Assembly: GCA_012845835.1 (NCBI GenBank)
Contig: JABAKD010000006.1
Coordinates: 1-64,000 of the forward strand
DNA: 64,000 nucleotides
Source of the DNA: Undaria pinnatifida
Taxonomy: Eukaryota; Sar; Phaeophyceae; Laminariales; Alariaceae
Direction: 5' to 3'
Positions 21,801-34,659 of this stretch are shown in pieces; the stretch's first letter is position 1; every line of letters begins with the position of its first letter. Made by a program: the position numbers and the translations under genes. The notes beneath the pieces are model-generated. The model was not told the origin of the DNA. It made no database searches and was given only the letters and a program-made list of their open reading frames with translations.

Positions 21801-22030
21801 ATGCCGACAAGCATACTATGACAAGTTACGCTGGTGTCGTATGCTGTATACAAACCAAAACGTCGAGTCATCCTACGCTGAGGGTGCAGCAGATTCTAAG
21901 AAGTTCTGAGCTTCTAACATGAGGAGCTCATTAAATCATCCGAAGCATGACTTCGAAGTAATTTGTGTGCGCAGCCCGACCAACGTTGCTATGCCCTAGT
22001 AGTACAGCAAACGTACTCGTAGGCTAACTT
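18843..22030. other. unassigned stretch, possibly further introns of the beta-helix gene
   Basis: I searched the + strand for another GGA(I/V)(F/Y) exon and found none I would defend. A short CTTAACCCTAACCC tract lies at 19812-19827. A (TA)n stretch is at about 20732-20745. Otherwise nothing is recognised. Confidence 0.3.
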
Positions 22031-22033
22031 AGA

Positions 22034-22051
22034 GTTAGGGTTAGGGTTAGA
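22034..22051 (+). repeat. short interstitial TTAGGG tract
   Basis: About three units of GTTAGG followed by unrelated sequence. Confidence 0.8.
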
Positions 22052-25000
22052 TAAACATTGCCAGAAACGTTTTAGTCCAAACCTACTATATGAGATGATT
22101 CCGAAGTGTTCGGTTTGTTTCAGAACAAAGGTGCGTTGTGTAGAAGCGCGTAGAGAGTCGACACTCTGCAAACCGTATGACGAGGGACCATCCTGTGACC
22201 CCTTGCCCATTCCCACGCGTAAGAAACCCTCCACTCAGCAGATCGATGAACTTTATCGGCCTGGGTGTATCACATTCTTTTGGAGGAGGTGATTGTTTAC
22301 AACCTACCAGGCACGCTCCTTCGCGCGTCGTGCCATTAGTTGAGAGAATTCTACAACGTGGTCGTCTACCACAATGCTAACGAACGGCACCATTTATTGT
22401 ATTTTCGTGGGCGACGCTTCAGATAGCGGCGTGCCTCTGTCAAGAACACCCTGTCCTCCCCCGATCTTTGAGGCCTAGACTATATATTATGTTTCATGTA
22501 CATGAAGGTTCCCTAGAACCGGAAAGACAGGCTCCGCTCAATCGTGACTGTGTATGAGCCCAGCCAGAGTTTTACAGCTACGATCAAGATACCCTTGTCA
22601 GCAGCATGTTACGCTTGTATATGCCCACAAAGGTGCGAGCTAACCCCAATGTCCGCATGTTAACCACGTACATGCGAGGTACGGTGTCTGCGGACGCTGT
22701 GGTGACTACGAGGCGTGCAGTTACACTGCTAAGTACGCACTACCCATAGCGCTCCAACGACACCGATAGCCCATTATTGTGGCCATCCCTCTCGAAGACG
22801 GGTCCTCACAAAAGCAGGCTAACGTTTGATACAACGCGAAACACAGGTGTGAACGGCGTGGTATCGTGGGACCCGCCCGATAGTTTTTTCTCAAACGCCG
22901 TGCTTCACTTGGAGTAACATCATATCCTAGCACGGCAGGCTGCCAGCGTGATCAACACAGCGTTCGGTTTCTTCGTTATGGTAGGCGAAAAGCATTGTTT
23001 TCGAGACTCGTCAAAGTTATCACCTCTACGGTGTTGCGAAGGCCGAGTCGTGGGTTCTTCAAACAGGTGGTATGCCCTACTGCCCAACGTGTTTTTTTGT
23101 GAATCAAGTTGCTGACGGTAGACGGTAGAATATGACGCGTCTTGCTTTAGATGTGTAGAGATTACTCTTAGCGGTAGCAAAGTCTGACCAATGTAATATG
23201 TGTCCGTGCGCATGTTGTACGAAGGTTGCGGTGGGTTCGGAGTTACCACAAAAGGTGATACAAGAGTAGATCCCCTGGGTATTTGGGCCCTGGAACGAGA
23301 GAGAGGGTGATACCCTCCCTCTTACTCCATCTCCCGGTACGCCGTTACCCCTGGTCCTCTGCCTCTATTAATCAATGGCTGACCAAGAAGATTCGCCTTC
23401 TATCGTGGATCCCCCACTATCGAGTCCTGCACGTGGTCGACGGTACCCCGCCGAGTTGTCCACTCAAGACTTGGCACTATCAGGCGAACATCAGTAGTGG
23501 TTCAAAAAAATCCTTAACCTAGAATCGTCGTCAACAAAATCCCCCCTTCAAACCGGTGTTACCCATAGTTAGACCATGACTTCGTTCACCGGGTTGCTAT
23601 TTCAATGTGCTCAAATTTCCAAGAAACCATAAAGAGCAAACCTATATAATAATATAACGCCTACAAGGCCTCAGGAGTTTGGCGTTTGTTTTTCACAAAA
23701 TTTACACATCCTCTCAATTTACAAGGTTTCCCACGAGGTATAGATTTCCTCACGTGCGGCACGTCAGCAAAGCAAATGGTGCACTTCTGCCATATCATAT
23801 GCCTTATCAACGCCGCAAACCTCACTCCCAACGGTTACAAACGCAAAGAGTTGTTTGACGATCACACCGTCAATCGGTTTCTGAAATGGTTTGAAGCATA
23901 TACCTGGTATTGGACTGTAGATAATATTTCGCGCATCAGCCGGGAGCATCACCGTGAATGCCATACAACGGCGGCCATTTCATGCTCAGCGCTGTGGCGA
24001 TCCCGAACGTAAAGGGTATGTACGCACTTTGCTACAGTAGGATGTTTAGTATTGTCCCACAGACACTCGACGCTGTGGCGTTTAGGGTGTGTTGAAAAAC
24101 AGTTATCGCGGGGGCGTCCCTAACATGTAGTCGGTTGTGATCTAAATATTGATGCCACCTCCGAGCCTTTACCGGCTGCAATAGATGGGCTCTAGCTTTC
24201 GCCCATATACTCGATTTCGTCTCCACCGATAGTTAAAAATCTGTGTATAAGATTGGTTGAGATCCATAGCCCCGGACAGCGATCGCACCCACAAACCATT
24301 TATGTTGAATGGTCTCTGATGCACACCAGATTGAAGCTTACTCCAGTTTTCTTCATTAACATATGGTAATCGCTGAGCTAGTGTTCCGCATCTCCCCCTC
24401 GTCCGTCACGCAACCTAGACTGCTCCCTATTTCCATGGTGAAAGGCACGCGACAATCTCCACCAGTTCGGATGCGGCGGACTCAGGTGACGGGCACGATG
24501 TCTCCACTTCAACGCCTTTGTACGAAGTAACCGCAGTGTCTCTCGCCTAGATGATGCCGCTTGATTCTTTAAGTAGTGTCCCCCGTCTAACGCCGCGATG
24601 GTTCTTCCGTCCTTTGAACCCCTGTTGTCTATTAATCAGATATCGGTGTTAGTGCCGCAGCCCCTACTCAGCGCATTCCTTGCGCAGAACGAAAGCACCG
24701 CAATAAGGCCATAACCTCACTGGAAGCAGGAAAAATGGCGTAATCGCTATCGTTACCCCTCCGGGGACGAATTGCAATGCCGCCAATCCATTTGTTGTCA
24801 ACCGACGTGTCTTTACCTTTTTGCGAAATCCAACTATTGTGCTTAATATACTGCATTCCCCGATGGAACCCTCAACGGTTAATCTTTGACCAACTCCAAT
24901 TCGTTTCGCTATTTGGAGGTCCTTTTGCAACGACCATGTTGCAGCTATCATCTAGGATGCGGCCTATAATGTCGTTGGAGACCCCGACAAGTACTCGTGG

Positions 25001-26444
25001 CGTTCATTCGTCACAACCTGCCAGCCTGCACTTGTGCCATTCTTGCGGATGGCACGTGCGCAACGGCGCGTGAACGACTGCAGTATTACAATCAACACCA
25101 ACCCAACAACATCCGATCTCCTTGTAGAACCGACATCCCCCATCTAGCCAAACGACCTTGAAGGCACACAGTTTACCTACGTCGCTTCGTAGGTACATCC
25201 AGAGTGCTTGATTTAGCGGCAACTTCACACACGCGCGAAACTACACAGTGGCACTCGGCATGCCTCCTTTTCGATCGCCGTTGCTCAGGGCTCGTCAATC
25301 TAGTGCGTAATCGGTCTCGCGAGCTGCTAAGGTCAAGGCACGCGTGTCCTCGTAGGCACACTACCCAAAGGTCACCTATGTCTTCATCCTTTACCTTAAG
25401 GTTCGCTCCTATCGAACTATTTAAGACCGTACGTGGTTGCAAGAAGTTGATTCATCATCGCAATGTTACCACACTGACTCGGTGACAAAATCCTGTTTCC
25501 CTCCTGCTATGTTCAGCATGAATCACACCAGTGTATCGTAGGAACGCACGTCATCCACAATACTTCTCGGGATAAAAGATAGATGTATTTAGCCAGGTCA
25601 GTACGCTTCCACGCTAGAGGTCTGAAATGGTTTCTGAATGAATGGTTTCCGAATGACGAGGCTCCTTAATCGTCAATCGCTGGAAACAGGTCGTTTTTGG
25701 GCGTGATTTTCGTCGTTTACCTGGGCCATGGCATTCTTCATCTGGTAGCAGTTTGTTTGTTTTTCCAACTCATTTTTTGCGGGCGGTCTTAAGATTCCAA
25801 CTTGAGAAAACCTCCAAAAGTAGTGGTGCACCTCTATCCCACCACGCGCCTTTCAACCAAACGAAAGAGATAGGGAAGTAAGGAAATAGCTTCCAACACC
25901 GACCAACTGTGTTGACCATCGTCCCTGCAGGTGCCATTTTCGCCGAGTCGTCGGAAGTCAGCATCGCCGGTAGCGCCATTTTTGAGAACAACTCGGCCAT
26001 TTTTGACGGAGGTGAGTAACGCCACGAAAGGTGCCTTGCTTCGAAACTTGCGCACATGATAAGTAACTGCTGCATTACTATTCTACAGGAGGGCATCGTG
26101 TTTAGTCGTACTAAACCCCAACAAAACGAAATCCAGGATACCGACATTCGTGTGCATTGGGTATTTCGCCACACGTGCCTCTCTATATTGCGCCGCGCGA
26201 ACTTAGCAGCATCGCTAAAAGGAACCATAAACACCGATTGATCGCTCTTGTGAAATATAACGTCGGCCACCACATACCATATATCCGGTACTCTGGACCC
26301 AAGAAACATGGTGTGACCACCTTGCACATACAGCATACATTCAAATCATGAGCTGGTTGGCAAAACCGACTGGTTCTACGACAGCCCCCTTCCTTTCATG
26401 GCTGCTCGACAGAAGGAAGGATACTATTGAAAGAAAGGTATCCA
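22052..26444. other. long unassigned region
   Basis: The base composition is balanced and there are few simple repeats. Open frames of 60-190 aa occur on both strands: 22920-23249 minus, 23686-24012 plus, 24664-24951 minus, 25204-25485 plus, 25770-26336 minus. Several overlap on opposite strands, and none has a motif I can name. Some may be exons or remnants of an old element, but the sequence alone does not decide it. Confidence 0.3.
23686..24012 (+). CDS. unrecognised 108-aa ORF
   Basis: This is the most protein-like ORF in the 22-26 kb region. It has a mixed composition and no low complexity, including a Trp/Tyr-rich segment (RFLKWFEAYTWYWTVDN) near residues 60-76 and a Cys/His-containing end. 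There is no signal peptide and no family I recognise. A 66-aa minus ORF overlaps it. It could be an exon or a decayed fragment. Confidence 0.2.
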   Translation: MFFTKFTHPLNLQGFPRGIDFLTCGTSAKQMVHFCHIICLINAANLTPNGYKRKELFDDHTVNRFLKWFEAYTWYWTVDNISRISREHHRECHTTAAISCSALWRSRT

Positions 26445-26585
26445 CACATTTTCTTGGGTGCAAAGGTCTATCGATCGATGGCGTCGGGGTGTCGAGGGAC
26501 ACCGTGTTTCAGTAGTTACGACCGGGAGCTGGTTTTGAAACCGGCGATTTCGTTAAAAAAATGTTAAGGGGGCTACCGTACAACG
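26445..26585 (+). repeat. dispersed repeat, copy B
   Basis: Partner of 500-651, same orientation, with shared 'gatggcgtc', 'caccgtgtttcagtag', 'ccgggagctggttt' and 'gggggctaccgt' in order. Confidence 0.6.
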
Positions 26586-27630
26586 ACTCAACCCCAGCAA
26601 GCGGACGAATGACCCTTGTCCATTGGTGTTGCAGCTGATGTATATTCGCACTATAGACCTATTCTCTCACCATATCAGCTCGTTGAATGGTTCATCTCGT
26701 TCCTGCGTTATTCTGTGCGTTGGTCGTGACGGCTTTAATAGCCGATAGTTCAAATATGTAATTGGAAGACACATTAACATCGCCATGATCTGCTGCAAAA
26801 AACGGTGTTCTCGGTAGATAGCTTCTACCTGTGGAATCATGTCCACTCGACATCAACAAAAAATTCAGACACCACTAATAGTTCCTTCGGTGGAGGCTTC
26901 ATTACGTATTTTGCTTTTCTAAGCATAGTACAACGACACCATGGACGTATATTGTCGAGCGGGTCTCTGATCTCTAGAAAGGAAAGGTACGTCGCAGATT
27001 GTCCAAATTCGTGTTTGTACGGCAAGGTGTGTAGAGCGGCCGGGCAGAACAAGCGTAAGGACCCTTTGCCCTTCTTTATTCAGAAGTTGACACTGGTGAT
27101 TGGGCATTTCCTTCGCCGTGCACGAAGTAATATCGTCCCGTGCAACAAGTAGTCGAGCCTATCTAAGGTGGTATATTCCAACTGGAGCATGACCGTCCTA
27201 TGCCGAAAGAGCGCCCTATTTGGTTCAGGGCGGTAGGTCAACCGTTGAAGGTTGTACCTTCAGGAGTGCGCTCGTTGTGCGGGATCTCCCGTAATCGCGT
27301 GAATACTGCGTGCTGGTGTACGATACGCCGAGCTTTGGACCCCGTAGAAATCAAATAGTGTTGCACGGAGGGGGGTACGTACGCTCAGGGGGGGATGGTG
27401 AAGCAATTAAGCCGTACGATTACTCATCCCAGCGAACGTGAGTGATGTCGAATAGTGTGCTACAGAAGAACACGTAGGTGTACACGCACTGTGCATATTA
27501 GGGGGTATCTTATTATGCTAGTTAGGTATGAAAGCGACGGAGCCCGCTTTTGTACACACGGCTATACCTCAGTACTGACAGAAATACTCCCACAGCAGCG
27601 GGTCGAGAGCATATCCCAAATAAATATTGA
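26586..27630. other. unassigned stretch
   Basis: No recognised gene or repeat. Overlapping ORFs on both strands at 26805-27152 show no motif. Confidence 0.3.
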
Positions 27631-27631
27631 A

Positions 27632-28485
27632 AATCAATAAAATACACTCCAGCTGTGAGATCGAATATTTTGTCGAAACTCATCTTTGCAAGCTGTGTGT
27701 GATACTCCGATCGCGCGAATTACGGGTTGTGTGTCCTCATTAAGGATATAGCTCGGCTTCTTCCCTTGCAACTACGGTGTAGCTATCAGGGTCAACAGGG
27801 TGATGTTAGGCAGTCTGTGCGCGGAAACTATAAATCCGTTTCTGAGGAGGACAAGATCTGACAGCTGTGCAAGGAAATGAATGAGTTTATCAAGTAAATT
27901 CTGTAAGTCGAATAACCGGTGAGAGGGGGGCGGAGTTGTTGAAGACGTGGGGGCCTGATTATGATCAAACCGGGGGCGGGGAGGGGGCGGGGGGGAGGGG
28001 GGGGGCGGGGGGAGGGGGGGGGGGGGGGAGGGGGGGGGGGAGGGGGGGGGGGACGGGTGGGGCAGGTCTTTTTGTGCGTAGAAGCTATAAATCCTTCTTG
28101 TGGTGGAGGGGGGGTTTAGGTCGCATAGATGTAGGGGTTTGCTATACGCGTGGGGGGAAGGTTGGGGAGGGGGCGTCGGAAGGCGTTAGGTCGCATAGAT
28201 GTAGGGGTTTGCTATACGAGTGGTGCTAGGTCTAGGCAATGGTGCGGGTGGTGGGGAAAGAGTGGGCGTTGGGGGCGGGGGTGGGGGGGGGGGATTCGCA
28301 GCAGCGGCATGGACGGCTCTAAAAAAGTAATGAGGTGATATCAGGGCATGTAAGTGTTTATTACTCTGGCGGATTTCGATATTAGTTGGGGCGTTTGAGC
28401 AAGAGAGGGCAACGAGGAAATAAAATGGAAGGTGGGGCGGGGGGGGGGGGAGGGGTTTTCAAGAGGTTTAGGTCACATGTAGTAA
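27632..28485 (+). repeat. GRE repeat copy with long G tracts
   Basis: It starts 'aaaatacactccagctgtga' and runs through the 'tctttgcaagctgtgtgtga' and 'ggaaactataaat' blocks into near-continuous G (27967-28054). It then has a second part with 'ggtcgcatagatgtaggggt' twice (28110 and 28188) and the 'agtgtttattactctgg' block. It ends 'gaggtttaggtcacatgta'. The 97-aa Gly-rich ORF is a G-tract by-product. It joins head to tail with the next copy. Confidence 0.85.
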
Positions 28486-28860
28486 TATAGTACACTCCAG
28501 CGATGAGATCAAGGATATGGTCGAACCTCATCTTTGCAACACTGTGCGTGATACTCTGATCGCGGGTATAAAACGTATATGTAGGGGCTTGCTATACGCG
28601 CGGTGCTAGGTCTATGCGATCGTGCGGGTGGTGGGGAAGGAGCGGGCGTTGAAGGGGGGGGGGGGGGGTTAGTGAAATCTACGTCATGGATGGCTAGAAA
28701 GATAATGACGTGATATCAGTTGCGTAGAAGTGTTTATTACTCTAGGCGATTTCGATCGTAAGTGGGGCGTCTGAACGAAGTGGTCGGGGAACAAAAGGGG
28801 GGGGGGGGGGAATGAGGGCGGATATGTACATCAGCGCGAACATGCTGCCCCCCCCCCCCT
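28486..28860 (+). repeat. GRE repeat copy, internally deleted, in tandem
   Basis: It begins 'tacactccagcgatgagatc' directly after the end of the preceding copy. It skips the central part and continues with 'tgtaggggcttgctatacgc', the 'agtgtttattactcta' block and G/C runs (28655-28668, 28795-28812, 28849-28858). Confidence 0.75.
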
Positions 28861-31435
28861 GTCGCCCTTGCTAGGCTCCACCACATAGACTCTTGTCTGC
28901 CTGCCGAACCGTTCTTGGAGGCATTACACGCTGTACAGTACCAAAGAGGAAGGCACGCAAAATTGTTGGCAGTTCCATCCCTAGAGGTAGGTAACCCTAG
29001 TGGCAATACTTCATGTGGGCCAGCGCCGAGTGCGATGTGGTTGATGTTCACCGTGTTTACCCTTTGGCCTTGCGCTGGCATCAACTTTGCTCTCAAAACG
29101 GTTCGAAAAAATCGATCCAGAGTTGAAGGTTGATGCCGCCAGTGGTTCAATATTTCAACGATGTCGCTTCCGTTCCTGGATGCATTATACATACTCACCG
29201 GTATCGGTTGTTTTGGTCCATAGATGTAGTTTACCATATCGACTGTGGACGACGAGCACTGCTATCTGATCTTGCACCAATTGACAAAGCATTAAAAAAT
29301 CTCTGTGGTACCACCTCCATCGATCATCGGCGCATCATCAAGTATGTTGATGTTCTCCTCGTACGTCTTACGAATGCCTTGTTTAGATTACTCTATCTGA
29401 TTTGACAGTATATTTTTTGCGTATCCCAAAAATCGTACAAGTCACCCCTTACAAATGCACGTTAAAAGGCTCCGTGTGCGGCGTATCAACTCCTATGCGT
29501 CTATTACACCATTTCGACTCCAAGGTCTAAGCCGACGCGGAACAAGACGTGTCTAGGTAGCCATGGCTGGTGGGCCGTATTTTCACGGTTGATGACTGGA
29601 AGGGCCACGGCGTCAGATTCTTCATTTCTAACTTCTCACCCATCAGTACCACTGCTACCCAAACACACATCGTAGACACCTGGCTGCCGACCGGTATGAA
29701 CCTGTGCGCATCGCCGTTACCCTATTTCCACAAGAGACTTTACAATCTTAAACCATCAGCTTCCTCCTTATATCCACCCCACAGGAAGAAGTGCACCAAA
29801 CTCGTAAGCCATCTCCGGAAACAACCGTGTTCCGCAATGCTCACAATGGTGTTGAATAAAAGGTGATATGACACATGCTACACGGTAGAGGTGCACCACG
29901 TCTTTTTTTGGTTTCCTCAATTTCTGAGGCTCATCAACTCGGGAGCTTAAGACCTCTCCCAAACCCTGATATATAGAATGTACAAACTGCGACTGGATGA
30001 AAAATCTAATGGCCTCGGTACACGACGAGAACCACGCAAACAAATTTCCTACCTCAAAGCCGACGATGGGTTAAGGAGCCCCGGCATCCAGAAAGATTTT
30101 AACCCGAGAGGTGGTACCTCTGTCGTAGCACGCGTTGTACCATCTCATCGAAACACTCCCGTCATTCGACATTTTCCCCCAAATCAGTTGGCGTTAGAGG
30201 TAATTTTCCGTGATGGAGAAATCCCGAGGTGATAAATGGGGCATAGGGCATAGGATTCATTTCTAGATGTGTCCTGATGATGGATTTCCACGTGAGTGTA
30301 GTAGAATCAAAGGGACCACGAGATCGTCTGTTCGCACCGTTTTAGCACAACATATCGAGGGCCAATAAGGGGGCTGAAGATACCCAGGTTGTAACCCGGG
30401 ACCCATGGGTCGGATATTAATTGGGAGGGACGTAAAACTGCCAAAACCATTACCGTGCCGATCTATATAGTCTATACGCCGAATTTCGACAACTGCGGGA
30501 ACATTGGGAACGAGGATTGTCGAGTTCCGTCCAACGAGCCGAAACCGAGCGCGGTGTTAGGGCAGGAGGTCAAGGCGTTCGTCAACCAGACTGGTCGTCT
30601 GATGCGCCAAGGCATTATATGTAGGCTGGCCATGATCGATGGTTACCAATCGTGTTCGACCCGCGTCCGTACACTCCATTCCAAACAACAACAAGAAAAA
30701 TTTGTGAGCGTGGAATTATTTGCCTGTTGGACGTTTCGGCTCTGTCGGACGCCTATCTATGCGCTTTATGTTGGCTGGACATGCATGGCATTCTCCAGCA
30801 TACGGAGACAACTCAACCCGCGAATGCCTCAAGACCGAGAGGTTTATAACAAAGTCGGTAGTGGTGCCCTAAGTCAGCGTGGCTTCGTCGATGGTAAATT
30901 ATGTTGGAAAACAATCATATTACTGTACTGTGGTGTATAAGTAGAACGTATTGCACCTGGGTTCGTGCTATCTAACCCACTTCGTAATCCACTACGAATG
31001 CAGGAGATTTGTTCTTGAGTCTGTTTCATGCTGAAGGCCGTTTGTGTACGAGCACATAAAACCTACACGCTACACGTTGCACCGAATCTATGACGTATTC
31101 GTTCGGTTTCCAGTCCGAGGGAACACCGCGTCGACGATCCGCCCTTTAAATCCGCTTACGCTGAGCAAATATTGGGAATATACCTATCCGGCTCTCTCTT
31201 TTTGGATGAGATAAACGCATCAGGTTCGTCTGCTGTACGCGCTTGAGGTCGAAGGCAACAAAAACTCGTGAACTTGTTCCACTTGCAATAAACACCAACA
31301 CGTTCAGATTTCTGAGGGCCAGGACCCTAGGGTGTGACCTACAGCTGCCGCGTTGTTAACTGTGATGCTTTCTCTTACAGCGAAATCCTAAGCGTATAGC
31401 CCGGGATTGCGACATAAGTTTTGGTTTTACACACA
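28861..31435. other. long unassigned region
   Basis: ORFs of 90-166 aa exist (28737-29237 minus, 29570-29866 plus, 29768-30043 minus, 30455-30940 plus). The minus ORF at 29768-30043 has a C-x-x-C pair near its end (HHCEHCGTRLF), but that alone is insufficient to name a family. No repeats of the families described here were seen. Confidence 0.3.
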
Positions 31436-31735
31436 TGTGTTTTCCAGCTTCTGAACAAACCGTGGTCACAGGCGTCATGTCGTCTCCCCCCCGGTTGTTG
31501 GCTCCAATTTTGATCGCGCATAGAATTCAGCAATCACACTGCTCGTCGATTTTTCGTCCAGGGTTGCAAACTAACGCTCTCGCGCTTTCCGCAAGTCAAT
31601 TTTAGCGCAACAAAAAGTCCCCACGATTTTAGACGAGTATGCACTCGGAGGGATTCGCAATCACGAAATTGCCCTTACTTAGCAGCCGAGAGGATAAACT
31701 GTACGCCATCGGGGCGACCGGATATATACCAGCCT
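31436..31735 (-). mobile_element. SINE family 1 copy
   Basis: The order of blocks on the minus strand is 'ccggtcgccccgatggcgta' (head with A-box-like ATGGCGTACAG), a degenerate B-box, 'gagtgcatactcgt', 'cgcgagagcgttagttt', 'gacgcctgtgaccacgg' and 'cagaagctgg'. The head matches the copy at 14716 better than the 7 kb copies do. Confidence 0.7.
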
Positions 31736-32099
31736 GACCGTAAGTATGTAACCCTATGTTTCTAACCTCTGTAAGACCGTTTCTTATAATAGGCAACGGG
31801 GGCCTATTATCGGCAACTTACACTAATGATCATTCGTATTCGTATCAAATTATAGATAGAATAAAGGCGTCGCAAAGGATGCACTGCTGACTTCACGGTA
31901 GGTTCCAGATAACCCTACCCGCTTGGGATTTCGCGCAATTGTCTCTCTATAGAATTGTGCTAGGCTATACTGAGTACTACCAGACGCCGAAAGTTCATGT
32001 TTGTTACATTACCATGGAAGCTGTTTTTGTAGGACATTTAGTACATTTAGCCACTTCAAAACTAACCTTTGCGATGTGTACTCTACGTTATTGCTCTAC
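31736..32099. other. unassigned stretch
   Basis: Nothing recognised. Confidence 0.3.
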
Positions 32100-32480
32100 A
32101 CCAACGCTAATCCCGCTCGCTTTTGATCAAAACCAGGCCCCCATGTCCTTCAAAACTCCGCACCCCCCCTCACCGGTCATTCTACTTACAGGATTCACTT
32201 GGTTAACAGATAGCTTTCCTTGCACAGCTGTCAGATTTTGTCCCCCTCAGAAACGGGTTTTATAGTTTCCGCGCACAGATTGACTAACATCACGCTGTTG
32301 GCCCTGATAGCTCGTACACTGTAGTTGTAAGGGGAGTCGCCGACGTATATCCTGAATGAGGACACACAACTCGTAATACGCGCGATCGGAGTATGACACA
32401 CAGCTTGCAAAGGTGAGTTACGACGAAATCTTCGATTTCACAGCTGAAGAGTATTTTTATTTGTTATAATAACCAGGCCC
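32100..32480 (-). repeat. GRE repeat copy without long G tract
   Basis: Read on the minus strand it runs from the AT-rich end through 'tctttgcaagctgtgtg'-like, 'ggaaactataaaacccgttt', the 'gacagctgtg' block and 'tgatcaaaa'. It stops where other copies enter the G tract. Confidence 0.75.
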
Positions 32481-32596
32481 CTGTGCTGCTTCGTTGTACT
32501 GAAGAAGCACGTGGAATAAACAAAATTTCAAGATTTGTGAAAACGCGTTGTTTCGGGGCCACCACCTGGATCGAAATCCGGCCGGCAGTTTCGTGG

Positions 32597-32623
32597 TAAC
32601 CCTAACCCTAAGGTAACCCTAAC
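32597..32623 (+). repeat. short interstitial CCCTAA tracts
   Basis: Two short blocks, AACCCTAACCCTAA and GGTAACCCTAACC, are separated by a few bases. Confidence 0.7.
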
Positions 32624-32745
32624 CTGATCAAGGCTACGCTAAAGGGGTACCCCCATTTTCACTGCCGGGTTTGAGTTATCATACGAATAATACTACATTC
32701 ATAATTTTCTCGCACGAGTGATTGTTTAGCTCACGGGCGATAATC
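32615..32745 (-). mobile_element. SINE family 2 (tRNA-like) fragment, second copy
   Basis: Shares 'cattttcactgccgggtttg' (B-box region, minus strand CAAACCCGGCAG) and 'ctcacgggc' with 15838-15950. The A-B spacing is longer here, so this copy may carry a small insertion or be coincidentally similar at the head. Confidence 0.35.
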
Positions 32746-33400
32746 CTTTAGGCGATGTTTTTCGCTAGGCGTAGCTTACCATCCCACTCCATGATAACAT
32801 GAAATACTATGACAACAGCACTAACGATTAACGCCCCCAAGTACCAGCAGAATCACTCGCGGCAGGAACCCCGAGCGCGACTGCAAACAAAAGTCACAAC
32901 AACCCTAAAAAACTTAACTAACCCTAGCTAACCCACCCGCCGTAGCCCTGGAACCTCTTTACCCTTCCACCATGACGACAGCCCCATCTTCACGTTGCAT
33001 TTGTGATCCGACTGGCACATCCTTGTTTCCTTAGCTGGGACGTTCGCAGTGGGTAACCATATTTCTGCCAAATAGTGGCCGTGTACTCGCTCATCCGATC
33101 GATTGCAGGTGACCATCCACCTGGCCCTGGTCAGTGGCATGCACTATTCGGTTGAGAAAAACAGCAACAAATCGTGCATATATACATATTGGATATATAC
33201 GTATTGAAACCATCACCGACGAGCCACATGGGATACGGTTGACATACGGCGCCGACAAAGAGGCGTAGAGCCACATGCGTGGATACGTATTTCCCTGGTC
33301 ACAAAGCTATCCACCCAGAAACCCGCCTTTCCCCCCTGCTCGAAGCTGGAGCTCGTAATGCGTGCACCAGCTATCCCCGTCCTTTATCGTTTACACCATT
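32746..33400. other. unassigned stretch
   Basis: No gene recognised. Several AACCCTAA/CTAACCC words lie near 32900-32938. Confidence 0.3.
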
Positions 33401-33970
33401 ATAAATTATAAAAGTTAAAATACACTCCAGCTGTGAGATCGAAGATTTTGTCGAAACTCATCTTTGCAAGCTGTGTGTCATACTCCGATCGCGCGTATTA
33501 CGAGTTGTGTGTCCTCATTAAGGATGTAGGTCGGTGACTCCCCTTGCAACTACAGTGTAGCTATCAGGGTCAACAGGGTGATGTTAGGCAGTCTGTGCGC
33601 GGAACCTATAAAACCCGTTCTGAGCGGGACAAAATCTGACAGCTGTGGAAGGAAATGCATCAGTTTACCAAGTGAATCCCGTAAGTCGAATATCCGGTGA
33701 GGGGAGGGGGGAGTTTTTAAGGACGTGGGGGCCTGATTTTGATCAAAAGGGGGGCGGGAGGGGGGGAGGGGGGGGGAGGGGACGGGTGGGGCAGGTCTAC
33801 TCGTGCGTGGAACCTATTAATTTTTCTTGTGGGGGAGGGGGGGAATGTGGCGGGGGGGGCGGGGGGGGGGCGGGGGGGGGGCGGGGGCGGGGGGGGGGGG
33901 GCTTTAGGTCGCATAGATGTAGGAGTTTGCTATACGCGTGGTGCTAGGTCTCGGCGATGGTGCGGTATGT
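33401..33970 (+). repeat. GRE repeat copy with G tracts
   Basis: A complete left half ('aaaatacactccagctgtga' to 'tgatcaaaa'), G tracts at 33748-33780 and 33826-33901, then 'ggtcgcatagatgtaggagt' and the 'gtgctaggtctcggcgatgg' block, where it ends. The 100-aa Gly-rich and 65-aa Pro-rich ORFs are by-products. Confidence 0.85.
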
Positions 33971-34194
33971 CGCGTACTCAAGGTTTCGCATAAGGTGCAA
34001 CTTTGTTGAACCGTTCAAAAAAATGCACACCGATGTGACTATAAGCACTGCATCACTACGCCGTGAATGTCTTCCCATGGTCTCTTGATTATTCCGATGC
34101 TGTGCTTATCTTCCTGCTGTGAAGTTCTGGCCTCATGAGAACTCTTGTCATAGCGTATAGGAGCCAAGCTATCATTGCAAAAACCAAACTGGTT

Positions 34195-34620
34195 TATAAT
34201 ATTGAAATGCTCCCCCCCCCCCCCCCCCCCCGATCCCTCTTGTTTAAACGCACCACCTGAAATCAAAATCTGCCAGAGTAGTAAACACTACCAGCCAGCT
34301 GATATCATCTCATTATACATCTAGCCATCCATGCCGTAGCTCCAACTCATCTCCCCCCCCCCCTTTTGTTCCCCGCCCAGTTCGTTCAAACGCCCCACTT
34401 ACAATCGGAATCGGCCAGAGTAATAAACACTAATATGACATTGATATCACGTCGTTATCTTTCTAGCCATCCATGACGTAGCTTTCATTCATCCCCCCTC
34501 CCCCCCTCCAACGCCCCCTCCTTCCCCACACCCCGCACGATCGCCTAGACCCAGGACCGCGCGTATAGTAGGCCCCTACATATATGATTAATACGCGCGA
34601 TCGAAAGATCACACACAATA
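34195..34620 (-). repeat. GRE repeat copy, second half duplicated
   Basis: Starts with a C run of about 22 (34209-34230). The module of 'gccagagtagtaaacacta' and 'ctagccatccatg' plus a C tract occurs twice (34260-34360 and 34400-34510), so this half of the element is itself tandemly repeated. Confidence 0.8.
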
Positions 34621-34659
34621 TTGCGAACACCAGAAGTGTCGACCAAATCCTCGATTTTA

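Noticed and set aside
27936-28229. 97-aa Gly-rich ORF
   Set aside because: It is a translation of the G tracts of a GRE copy; the same happens at 33645-33947 and 34931-35245.
29768-30043. 91-aa minus ORF considered as a Helitron fragment (CEHCGTRLF)
   Set aside because: One CxxC pair is not enough; no Rep or helicase motif and no CTRR-type end nearby.
30455-30940. 161-aa ORF considered as a reverse transcriptase fragment
   Set aside because: A few residues looked suggestive, but no catalytic motif was found in any frame.
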